Source of the DNA: Chrysomallon squamiferum
Taxonomy: Eukaryota > Mollusca > Gastropoda > Neomphalida > Peltospiridae
Length of the DNA stretch: 64,000 nucleotides
Assembly: GCA_012295275.1 (NCBI GenBank)
Contig: CM022673.1
Location: 20,237,310 to 20,301,309, forward strand
Direction: 5' to 3'
The position numbers and the translations under genes are program-made. Within the stretch, counting starts at the first letter, position 1; every line of letters starts with the position of its first letter. This document shows, piece by piece, positions 1-15,179 of the stretch. The notes below the pieces were generated by a model. The model had not been told where the DNA came from. It was given only the letters and a program-made list of their open reading frames with translations, and did not search any database.

Positions 1-383
1 AAAAGCTGTAGCTTTGATAGGTTGGATATAAATTAAAAAACTGAATTATAATAAAAGTATCATCTTTTTGTTTGTTTGTTTATCAACAATCGGTTCTGCT
101 GAAATGTTCAGATCTGGATAAACTAAGTCATATTTTGATTAAATTAAATTAAGAGTTATTTTTAAGACAAATATATGAAACAACAACCATTAATGCCATT
201 GATCTATATTTTTTATCATGTCAAATTATTAAACAGTCAGTATAGCTAATGTGTAGCCTACTTTATTTCATTGCTTTTTGTTCTTATTTTTTGAAAAAAC
301 ATTATTTTCCTTGCGCACCTTCTCCTTTTTAATATTACAAAAATATAATAGCATACATTCTAAGTTTTAATTACACTTAACAG
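1..383. other. Upstream intron of the thrombospondin-like gene
   Basis: AT-rich sequence with no convincing exon. A pyrimidine-poor but usable acceptor ends at 383, just before the first recognisable exon. Because the first exon starts inside the thrombospondin C-terminal domain, the 5' part of the gene must lie left of this window. Confidence 0.6.
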
Positions 384-5331
<4,948 letters not shown>

Positions 5332-5458
5332 TTAAATAGAAGACGGCTGCTCGTATATTGAAATCACTTCAGAAATCATCAAACATTGTTACACAGAGAA
5401 TTACACATTATTCATGTAAAAGGAAGTAAAACACTGTGATGAAACGTGTCGCTGAGAA

Positions 5459-5464
5459 AATAAA
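5459..5464 (+). terminator. Candidate polyadenylation signal AATAAA
   Basis: AATAAA lies about 128 bp after the stop codon of the thrombospondin/LamG gene and is followed by a T-rich stretch, which fits a short 3' untranslated region. From 5470 to 5780 I see only AT-rich sequence and an (ATT)n tract at 5670-5700. Confidence 0.55.
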
Positions 5465-5780
5465 AATATTTTGTTGAATATTTCGTTATTGCTTTATAGC
5501 AAATTGAAGATGAATCCAGATAAGTTTATAATCCTGATTTAAATGTGTTATAATGACAGTTTTTAAACATCATTTTACTTTTTATTTATTTACTCTCTTT
5601 ACTATTTGTTTCAGTTTTTATATTTATCAGATATAAACAAGAATATTGGATTATAGTTTCATACCTTATTATCATCATTATTATTATTATTATTATTGTT
5701 GGTGTTGTTGTATTGTTGTTGCCAGTGGTGACAGTGGAGGCATTTTTGTCACCAAACAACGTTGCAATAGTATGTTGAAA

Positions 5781-6230
5781 TCAATACCTTGTGTGGCCGT
5801 CAGCAGCAATCACATGACTTCTCCTTGGCATGACATCCCCTTGGCATAGACCGAATGCGTTTCTGAATCTGGGCACGTGTAATCATAGCCCATTCTTTCT
5901 GCAGTGTATAAGAGAATCGCAGAAGCGTATAAGGCTCCGGGTTAGGTCTGTCTAGTTCGTCCCATAGCTGTTCAATAGAACAGAGATCTAACGATCTTAA
6001 TGGCAATACATTAATGTTCTATTTCTGCAGGAATTCCATTGCGGCCTGGCATAGAGTTTTCTCTGTGGATCCAATATCGGAAGCATTTCATTCTGGTGGC
6101 GTACAGCCGCCAGATTCCTTGTACGAACATAAGTTTATTTCTGGCGATTTATGAGATGGATCCACTGTTTACTATTTGGTGACGCAATTTTTGGGAAAAT
6201 ATTCACTGTAGAAGGAATAAACTCGCAGTC
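5781..6230 (-). mobile_element. Tc1-type transposase remnant, C-terminal part
   Basis: Reading leftward, the minus strand gives AAMEFLQK, an in-frame stop, then NINVLPLRSLDLCSIEQLWDEL. This matches the end of the Tc1 DDE domain, with the final catalytic acid in the IEQLWDE block. It continues through LQKEWAMITRAQIQKRIRSM and, after one frameshift, ends DGHTRY-stop at 5781, the typical Tc1 terminus. At least one stop and one frameshift make it dead. The N-terminal half, DNA-binding domain and terminal repeats are not recognisable; the upstream boundary is approximate. Confidence 0.8.
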
Positions 6231-6382
6231 AATTTCCCACGTTCCACCCCGATTAGTGCACACGTAAATATCTGTTGATATATTGAGTTTTTTCTTAGTT
6301 TAATGACAGCTAATTTACGTTTTATCCACTTGAGAAAACAACCAATTAATAATGATAAAAAATAATAAAATCAAAACTGAGA

Positions 6383-7734
6383 AGTGATTATGAATCAAGA
6401 TATATTGAACAATCCTATGTAACTTTTATTAAAAGAGGCAAGAGGGCTGAGCTAACAGAGATGGCAAATATTTATTATATTTCAGTTGACCGGTCAAACA
6501 AAATAAACCAAATCAGAGAAATATTAACAAAGGCTTTATTTGGAGATAGTATAGATAACGAAAGTGGGGGAAGTAATGACAAAAGTGTAACTCCGAGTAT
6601 AGAAGAATGACTGCTTTTAAAGTTAGTGACACAGGTTATGTTGTTAATACACCAAATCGGGGTAGGTCGACAAGGTTTTGCCATATTAATCTGTTGAAGG
6701 CTTTTCATGATCGAGTTCCGACCAATCAAACGATGATTGTTGAAGTTAATCAGTTGGAAATGTCTGTTAGGCCGACAGATTTTAGCTACTCTAACATCGT
6801 AAGGATTGTACCATTTTCGTGATATGTCACTCAGACTGAAGAGAGCCCCTGCAGCATTTCAAAGATCAATGAACCGTATGCTTGAGGATTTGGCAATGTT
6901 CAGGTATACCGTGATGATGTTCTGGCAAAAGACATTTGCCAAGACCACATAAACAACTTAAGAGAATTTTGTGCTAGACTTTGAGAGCTATGCTGACTGT
7001 TAACCTCACTAAATGTGAATTTAGTTAAGCTCAGGTGACATTACTAGGACATATACTTGGCTTTGGATAAGTGGCACCAATAACAGCTAAGATGGATTGT
7101 ATAATTCAGTACCTACCTTCTACTACTCGAAAAGAGGTGAGACGTTTTCTCGATATGACAGGACATCGTTTCTGTCCACATTTTGCAACTGTCGCTGCAC
7201 CCATAATATCTCTATTACAGAAGGGTAACAAATTCAGCTGGACAGAATAATGTTAATCTCAAGACTTCCAGGAATTAATGAACATGCTCAGTTCAACACC
7301 TATGATTGCAGCACCCAGTCAGCAGCAACCATTCAAGCTGGCTGTAGACGTTAGTAATGTTGTTTCCTGGAAAGTTCTGTTTCAAGAAAATCACAGGGTT
7401 TTTTTTCAAGAAAATTATTCAACTATTGAAAAGGAAATTCTTCACTTGATTCAAGACTTGAAACATTTTTCAAGTGTATGTGAAATCTGTACTTCACCCA
7501 GAATCTGTCTATGTGGGCCATAATCCCCTTAACTTATTCATACATCGCATGAAGAAAATGAATCAGCGAGTTTTACGCTGGAGTTTGATATTACAGGAAT
7601 ACTCAGTTACCATGAAAAATATTGCTGAACTAACAACACCATTGCCAGAATATAATGGGGTTTTGATGCCTGTTAATCTTCTGGCGAATTGGGAAAATAA
7701 TAATTACTATCTTGCTGATCACGTTACTCTTTAG
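6383..7734 (+). mobile_element. Decayed Ty3/gypsy-type retroelement, Gmr1-like domain order
   Basis: Pieces in order: (1) 6383-6608, an open frame with IKRGKRAELTEMANIYYISV, like the start of many gypsy Gag proteins; (2) 6607-6720, DTGYVVNTPNRGRSTRFCHI then NLLKAFHDR, the end of an integrase GPY/F-type C-terminal domain; (3) 6826-7240, reverse transcriptase with RAPAAFQRSMNRML, a YRDD catalytic box after a frameshift, LLGHILG and RKEVRRFLDM; (4) 7270-7690, RNase H with YSTIEKEILHLIQ and HNPLNLFIHRMKKMNQRVLR. Several stops and frameshifts make it inactive. Most of Gag, protease, most of integrase and the amino-terminal part of reverse transcriptase are missing. No long terminal repeats were found. 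Having integrase ahead of reverse transcriptase fits Gmr1-type elements, not the standard gypsy order. Confidence 0.8.
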
Positions 7735-8026
7735 TGTATTGTTTAACAAAAAAATTCATATGTATTTTATACCGTTGTTCTTTATTATTATTATTATTAT
7801 TATTAATTTGCGTTCTTTATATTATGATGTGATACTAGAACATTTCCATACCGTAGGTATGCTAAATTTTCTAAATGTGAGGAGGGGCACATCTCGGAAT
7901 TCAGATTACGTAACAAATTTAACTTTCTGCGACATCCGTATGTTTTATTTTTACCGCCAATTTCTCAACTCCATGGGGTTGTTTTCAAAGAGCTGGTATT
8001 TGGTAATTAAGGAGAGAGTTTCCAGG
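7735..8026. other. Intergenic, AT-rich then GC-rising
   Basis: Contains an (ATT)n tract near 7777-7807. From about 7880 base composition shifts towards GC, leading into the 8-14 kb island. No supported gene. Confidence 0.6.
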
Positions 8027-8590
8027 TCACATTCGCTCCCTTACATCCGCCCGGACATTTTGATCGACATTCGCCACAAAGACAGAAAAGAAAGACCCCT
8101 TCAGCTGTTCCATCTCCCACAAACAATTACTTAGCAGAGCCAGTTGGTTTACGGCCTTGGACAACTTCAGTATCTCTGTTACACGAAAGGCTCTCAAAGT
8201 GTCCGTCAGCCCTCTCAGTTCCACCAAGTCCCCAATCCCTGGGCTTGGACTGGTAATGTTTAGCGGGGAAAAAAGGTTTCTGTCAGTCTTGAACCACGTG
8301 AAAGGAGAAGGCCCCCCCCCTACTGCAACCCTTACACCCCCACCGAAATGAGCCAAAGCATTAAAGCAGAAATGCTCAGTATAAAAAGTTCCGCAGGCCA
8401 CCAAATTATTAAACCTGCCTCCAGACCTAAGCCTCCAGGCAAAAATCCTCTCAGAGAAATAACACAGACAATAGTGGCCTACGGCTTCTGGGAAGACTGC
8501 AGAAACCCGTGAATCAGTCAAGCCTTTTTCTGCAGAAGGCTTTACACAGATAAGTAACAAACAAAACAGAATAAAAATAATCTTTAACAT
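8027..8590 (-). CDS. Hypothetical secreted-type protein, 187 aa
   Basis: I do not recognise this protein. It is a single uninterrupted minus-strand frame from ATG at 8590 to a stop at 8027. The first about 20 residues (MLKIIFILFCLLLICVKPSA) form a convincing signal peptide with a likely cleavage after PSA. The mature part has five cysteines (HYCLCY, ACGTF, EHFCFN, SNCLW), a Gly-rich segment around residue 85 (FGGGVRVAVGGG), and a mixed hydrophobic C-terminal half ending in a charged RADVRERM. The DNA is clearly richer in GC than its surroundings, so stop codons are rarer by chance; that weakens the case. No polyadenylation signal or introns were identified. It could be a real intronless gene, or a chance ORF in repeat-derived DNA. 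Confidence 0.4.
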   Translation of the reverse strand: MLKIIFILFCLLLICVKPSAEKGLTDSRVSAVFPEAVGHYCLCYFSERIFAWRLRSGGRFNNLVACGTFYTEHFCFNALAHFGGGVRVAVGGGPSPFTWFKTDRNLFSPLNITSPSPGIGDLVELRGLTDTLRAFRVTEILKLSKAVNQLALLSNCLWEMEQLKGSFFSVFVANVDQNVRADVRERM

Positions 8591-8679
8591 TGCAAAACTA
8601 CTTCATACAGCATGTGGGAGACAAAACAACATAGACACACAAATATTAAACATCAATCATTAAAAGCTTAATGCAGAAC

Positions 8680-9060
8680 AGTGGGATTGGTGTTGAAAGG
8701 GTAGTACGCTCGAAACAAAAACAGTGTATTCTTCATCGGTTTCGCAATCTAAGCTGAAAGTTATCATTTGGCGATGTAAAGGCGTCTCGGGCTTCCCAGT
8801 CTCTCCAGAAGCTTATCAGCCGCTGATGTGATGGTTACTCCGAGAACAACAACTGCAGCTCGTAAAGGCCGTGGATTAGAATACAGCAACGCATCTCCTG
8901 AATGCAACGGTGGAACTCGAGGCTTACGGACTTCCATAACAACGAGTCATTGATTCGTATTTCATAAACGTCACTATGTTTCAAGTGAGAGTAGACTCGA
9001 GTAAACAGCTTCGAACGTATTTCGTCCTGAAACACTACTCTCGAAGTTGTTACGCTAAAC
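8680..9060. repeat. Diverged copy of the 11.3-14.25 kb repeat family
   Basis: Shares several blocks with later copies: a CGGTTTCGCAATCT block at about 8740 (again near 11616 and 12418), a CGTAAA...GATTAGAATA block near 8860 (again near 11685), and a TCTCGAAG-TGTTACG block near 9040. The 57-bp minisatellite that follows seems to lie between copies of this family. Confidence 0.6.
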
Positions 9061-9069
9061 TCGTCTTCT

Positions 9070-11270
9070 CATACATTATTAGATTTGATAGTATTTGGTA
9101 TTATTAGATTTGGTAGTGTTTGTATTAGTTAAAGTAATAACAGCGGTAGAGGTGTTATTAGAGATTATAGTGGTGGTATTAGTGATAGTAATAGCAGCGG
9201 TTCTCGTCTATTATTAGACATGATATAGCTAGTATTAGTGAATGCTAACAAATAGCCGTACAGGCATGTCTAATAGCATAGTCAGTACCGCTGCTGTTAC
9301 TGTCACAAATAGCAGCAATATCATGTCGATTAATGGCACGCCTATCATGTATAGAAACACATCCAGCAGCGCCGCTAATACTTTCACTAATACCAGCACT
9401 GTCTAATAATGCGACTAGTACGCTCCTGTTACTTTTATTAATACCACAGGAACCACTGCAATTACTAGCATCACTAATATCCGTGTCATCATAACTAATA
9501 ATATCACCATTACCGCTCCTGTTATCATTATTAATATCAGCACAATCATCTCTAATAATACGACCGGTAACGCGAGTATTATATTCAGTACTGCCAGCGA
9601 TATCATGTCTAATAATACGACCTAAATCGCTGCCATCACCGTCAGAACTAATACGACGACAGAACTGCTGCTATTACCACCACTAATACAAGCAGTATCC
9701 TGTATAATATTACCACTAGTACCAGTGCTATTACCATCAATAATACCACCAGTGCTGCCGCTATTACGTTCACTGATACCAGCACAATTACCCCTAAAAA
9801 TATCACCGGTACCACCGCTGTTACACTCATTAATGTCTAATACTAATACCCGTACCGATCCTATTACCATTACTAATACCAGCACAATCATGTCTAATAA
9901 CACCATCGGTAACTTGCGTATTACATTCAATAACAGCAGCGATATTGTGCCTGATAATACGACCAGTAAAGGTGCCATTACTTCCCGTAATACCAGCACT
10001 GTCATATTTAACAATACCACCAGTACCGCTTCTATTATCATTAATAATACCAGCACTATCCTGTCTAAAAATACCGCTAGTACTGCTGCTATTACATTCA
10101 ATAAAGCCAGTACTGTCATGCCTGATAACAACAACACTACAACTGTTATTACCTCAAGTAATGTCAGCACTATGATGTCTAATAATACCAACAGTACCGC
10201 TGATAATGCCTTCAGTAACACCAGCACTATCACGTCCAACAACATTACCATTACCATCATTAAAATGTACATAATTGTGTCTAATAATACCTCCAGTGCA
10301 GCTGCTGTTAGCATTAAAATACCAGCACTGTATCTAATAATATCACTAGTACCGCTCCTATTATATTTACTAATCCGAACACTGTCATGTCTAATAATAC
10401 CACTAGTACCAATCCTGTTATATTCACTAATACGAGCACTGTCATGTCTAATAATACCAGCAGTACCGCCGCCTTTAAATTCATCAACACCTTGTCTATT
10501 ATGTATAATAATACCACCAGTGCCTCCGCTATTATATTCACTGATACCAGCACTATTATCTCTAATAATATCACCGGTAAGGCCACTATTCCATTCATTA
10601 ACACCTACGCTGTCATGTCTAATGCTAACACCCGTACTGCGCCTATTACCATTACTAATACCAGCACAATTGTGTCTAATGATACCACCAGTACCACTAC
10701 TATTACCATCAAGTCTACCAGCACTATCCTGTCTTATATCACCAGCAGTACCTCCGATATTACCATCACTAACACCAGCACTATCGTGCCTAATAATATC
10801 ACAATTAAAGCTGCAACTACCTTCCCTCATACTAGTGCTATCGTGTGTAAAAATATTATCATTAAAAATACCATCTCTGATAATACCGGCGGTAACGCGG
10901 GTAATGTATTCACTAATGCTAGTATATCATGTCTTATAATGCGACAGAAACCGCTGCTATAACCGTTACTAATATGATGAGGGTACTGCTGCAATGCCAT
11001 CAATAATATCAGCACTATCCTGTCTAATATTACAACCGCTGCTATTACCGTCTATGATACCAGCAGTATCTTGTCTAATGACCGCTGCTACTGCCATCAT
11101 TAAAACGTGCACAATCGTGTCTAATAATACCACCAGTGCAGCTGCTACTAGCATTAGTAATACCAGCACTGTTATGTTTAACAATACCACTAGTACTGTT
11201 CCTGTTATCATTAATCATTCGGGGACAGTCATCTCTAATAATACCACCGCCTTGCCAATCCCTGCCAAAA
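9070..11270. repeat. 57-bp minisatellite
   Basis: Degenerate tandem units of 57 bp (for example 10381 to 10437), built round ACTGTCATGTCTAATAATAC. Roughly 38 units by length. Because 57 is divisible by three and the unit has few stops, long frames are open on both strands: plus 9725-10939 reads as repeats of STVMSNNTTST-type sequence rich in N-x-T sequons, and minus 9622-10830 is open over the same DNA. Left-end units (9070-9400) are the most diverged. No splice sites, signal peptide or start context favour a protein. Confidence 0.85.
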
Positions 11271-11289
11271 CTTGTCAGCCGCTCATTTG

Positions 11290-14250
11290 AATGGTGCTCT
11301 GACAGTAACAACTGAAGCTCTTCTCTCGAAGGTGTTATACCCTCACTATTAAATGTGTTATCGCACACCATAAACTTCATTATCAGCCGAAATGTAGCTG
11401 CATATATGTGTGCACTGTAAGAAAGAGACATACAGATAGATAGATATAAGAGACGCAGCACAGTTTGAAAAAGACAGATAGAAACAGAAAACGTAGTACA
11501 GTATGAAATATAGAGATAGAAACAAGACAGACAGCACACACTGAATGGAGGAGATCGTGCGGGCTTTTTGTTTAACGACTACTACACTGTGAACAGAAAG
11601 AATGCATTCTTCTCCGGTTTCGCAATCTCTGCTGGTCGCAGATGGCTGCCTGTGTACACGGCACTGTGAGAGCAACAACAGTAGCCCGTAAAAGACGTCG
11701 ATTAGAATAAAGCATCAGATATCTTCATTGCCACAATCGAAGATGAGGTTTGCATAACAACCAGTTTCGTAAATGCGGATCAGTTGTGTGAGAAGCCACA
11801 TCTAACAGTCGAGAGGAGAACTCCTTCGAGAGAAGAACATCGGATACAAATAACAAATTTGAATTGTTCTGTTCCGATGTTTGAATCGTTCTCTCAAAGG
11901 AGTTCTTCTCTGCACTGTTAGATATGGCTTTCGAAGAGGAATTCCAGCCGAACAGGAGTCGCATGTGTTTTCGATGTAAGAAACAATCATACAAACGTGC
12001 TCATCATCAAATAAAGTTCATCAACTTCGTTATCAGTGGAACAGCAATTGTATGATTTTCCAACTGCGATCTTACATAGCAATATGTTTCGTAAATATGG
12101 GTCAGTCGGTCAGATGCAACTAACATGTTCGAATCGTTCTGTTCTGAAGATCTTCTCTCGAAGGTGCTACATACTCACTGTTAGATGTGGCTATGCAAAC
12201 GTCTTCGAAGAGTCGTTCCAGCCGAACAGATACTGAATATGTCTGCTGTAGGGAAGACAAATAGAGGTATCAAATGTAGCTTAGAACTCGGTTATCTTCG
12301 AAATTGCATGCTTTTTCCCTGTAAGAAAGACACATAGAAACAGAAGATAGATAGCACACTCTGATCGTTGGTACTGTTTCTTTAACGAGAAGAAACAGAA
12401 AGAATGCATTCTTCACCGGTTTCGCAATCTCTGCTGATCGGTGATGACTGCCTGTGTACACGGCACTGTAACAGCTCATAACAATATATGTCGTGAAAGA
12501 CGTCAATTGCCATCAGTAAGGCTTGAAATGTTACATAGCAGCGTGTTTCGTAAATGTGGGTCAATGGGTTAGATGCAACAAGAAGTTTCAGTCGTTCTCT
12601 TCTGAAGCTCTTCTCTCGAAGGTGTTACCTACTCACTATTAGATGAGGTCGAGAAAGACGTCGATTGGAATAAGGCATCCTATGTTTTGAATTCCACGGG
12701 ATGAGACTTCAAATGTTACATAGCAACGTGTTTCGTAAATGTGGATCAATGGGTTAGATGCAACTAACAATATCAATCGTTCTGTTCTGCAGCTCTCCTA
12801 TCGAAGGTGTTACGTACTATTAGATGTGCATCATTGTCTTCGAAGAGGAGTTCCAACCGATCAGCAGTTGCATGTGTTTTCGATGTAAGTAACATGGTCA
12901 CCATCAAATGTAGCCAATAAGTCCATCATCTTCGTTACTAGTTGAACAGCAAATGCATGTTTCTTCAATAGCCATCTTATATAGCAACGTGATTCGAAAT
13001 TTGGGCAGTCTGTCAGATGCAAATAACAATCGTTCTGTTCTGAAGCTTATCTATCGAAGGTATTACGTACTCACTATTAGATGTGGATTTGCTCACCATT
13101 GTCTTTCGTGGTTCGTAAACGTGGATCAGTCGGTCAGATGCAACTAACAAGCTCAAATCGCTCTGTTCTGTAGTCTCTAAGGTGCTACGTTCTCATTTTT
13201 AGAGAAGGTTGTCTTCCAAGAGGAGTTTCATCCGAACAGTACTTGCATAGTGTAAGAAACACTCATATAAACGTGATCACCATCAAATCGAGCTGGTAAG
13301 TCCATCATCTTTGTTATAGTGGAAAAGGAATTGCATGATTGATGAATTGCCACCTTACATAGAAAGATATTAACTATACGTGGGTCAGTCTATCAGACGC
13401 AAATAACAAGTTTGAATCGTTCTGTTCTGTGGCTTTTCTCTCGAAGGTGTTACGTTAGAACTATTAGATGTGGCTTTGCACACCATTGTGTTCGAACAGG
13501 AGTTCCAGCCGATCAGAAGTTGTCGTGAAAGACGTCAATTGCCATCACATGTCTTCAATGTCACAATCGAAGGTGAGACTTGAAATATTACATATCAGCG
13601 TCTCTCGTAAATATGGGTCAGTGGGTTAGATGCAAATAACAAATTTCGATCGTTCTGTTCTGAAGATTTCCTCTGGAAATAGTTACGTATTCACTATTAG
13701 ATGTGGCTTTGTACACCAAAGCGTTCGAAGTGGAGTACCAGCCGATCAGATGTTGCATGTGTTTTCGATATAAGAAACACTCGTACAAACGTGCTGACCA
13801 CAAAATGCAGTTGGTCAGTCCCTCATCTTTGTTATCAACGAATTCAACTGCATGATTGTTGAATTGCCACGTTACATAGAATGGTATTTGCCATATGTGG
13901 GTAAGATGCAAATAACAGGTTTGAATAGTTTTGTTCTGTAGCTTTTCTCTCGAAGGTGTTACGTACTTACTATTAGATGAGGCTTTGCACACCATTGTGT
14001 TCGAAGAGCAATTCCAGCCGGTCAGGAGTTGCATGTCTTCAATGTCACAACCGAAGGTGAGGCTTGAAATGATACACGGCAGTGTGTTTCGTAAACGTGG
14101 GTCAGCGGGTTAGATGCAAATAAGACGTTTCAGTCGTTGTCTTCTGAAGCTCTTCTCTCGAAGGTGTTACCTACTCACTATTGGATGTGGCTTTGCACAC
14201 CATTGTCTTCGAAGAGGACTTCCAGCCGATCAGTAGTTGCATGTGTTTTG
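11290..14250. repeat. Degenerate, irregular tandem repeat family
   Basis: A block resembling TCTCGAAGGTGTTACGTACT followed by CACTATTAGATGTGGCTTTG recurs near 11323, 12150, 12612, 12796, 13050, 13438, 13670, 13948 and 14155, at intervals of about 125-460 bp. Companion blocks (a CGTAAATGTGGGTCAGT block, a TTCGAAGAGGAGTTCCAGCC block and a GCATGTGTTTTCGATGTAAG block) follow the same order. Units are diverged and contain no consistent frame, so the ORFs here look incidental. Base composition is clearly higher in GC than the rest of the window. Confidence 0.75.
11812..11938. repeat. Imperfect inverted repeat within the repeat family
   Basis: A left arm containing AACTCCTTCGAGAGAAGAAC then ATCGGA is matched by a right arm containing TCCGATG...GTTCTCTCAAAGGAGTTC. 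Two overlapping minus-strand ORFs here are explained by this foldback, which joins two units head to head. Confidence 0.65.
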
Positions 14251-15165
14251 GAAAATTAATAAAAGAAGCATAAAAGAGAAGAGGAAGTGCAGGTGTTTCA
14301 TTAATTAGTCAAGCAGTAAGGACTCAGCATGTGGTGTGGTGCAAAGCCACAAAACTGGTTTCAATGCATGTGTCATATCCAACAAATGTAGGCAGATGGA
14401 TACTATTTCTCGTCTGAAATATCACAGGATTCTTTTCATTGTACTTTTGGCTATGAAGAGTGTATCCAGCAGTTGTAATTAAAATACAACCAATTTCAGA
14501 TGGAAAAAATGATGTCAATAAGTTGTTTTGTGTTGTGCATTGGCAACACTGTTATGGTTAAGATGAAATTATTAAATGTCACAGATACAAATAACTTACA
14601 GGTGTCTGTGACATCATGTTTAATGTATTTTGAATATCTTAGTAAACATTGTAAAATTCAATCTTTTTATTTGGAATGAACATTAAAAAGATAAAAGAAA
14701 AGAAAGAAAAAAAAAAAAAAAAAAATTCACTTCCACTGGATCACTCACTGTAATTTATTCTATTTTATTAAATGTTGTACTGGTGTCAAACTGTACAATA
14801 ACCAATTTAAAGTGTCAAGCTTACCTTGCTCTATGTCATTTCAGCCTATGTCAAATTCATCTTTGATTCATGTGGTCAAAAAATTAAATTGTTTAACATT
14901 TGTAAACTCCACTTTTCAGCATTGGCAACAGTTGTACATTTTCCTCCACAGTGCAGACTCAAAGCACTTTACAGTGAGAAAGTAAGAAGAAAACAGACCT
15001 AAAAAAATTGATTATGAAATATATTGTAATAGTACTTACAGTACTGAAGTTAATATAAGAAGAAACTTTTGAAAAGTCATCTTTAGAGAACCTAGTTCAG
15101 TGTGGGACAAAGCAAAGAGGAGACTGTTTCAGAAGTCTTCTTCAGAGTATTACAGGTTTCATTAG
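14251..15165. other. Gene-free stretch
   Basis: Ordinary AT-rich sequence with a poly-A run at 14708-14725. The 64-codon minus ORF at 14324-14518 has no domain, splice or composition support. Confidence 0.5.
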
Positions 15166-15179
15166 TTCTTTCTCAATGT

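Noticed and set aside
6607-6822. A separate small host gene of 71 codons
   Set aside because: Its sequence matches the end of a gypsy integrase and lies directly upstream of reverse transcriptase pieces; it belongs to the retroelement remnant.
8157-8351. Plus-strand 64-codon ORF ending PPPTATLTPPPK
   Set aside because: Lies opposite the longer minus ORF with a signal peptide; poly-C makes the proline tail.
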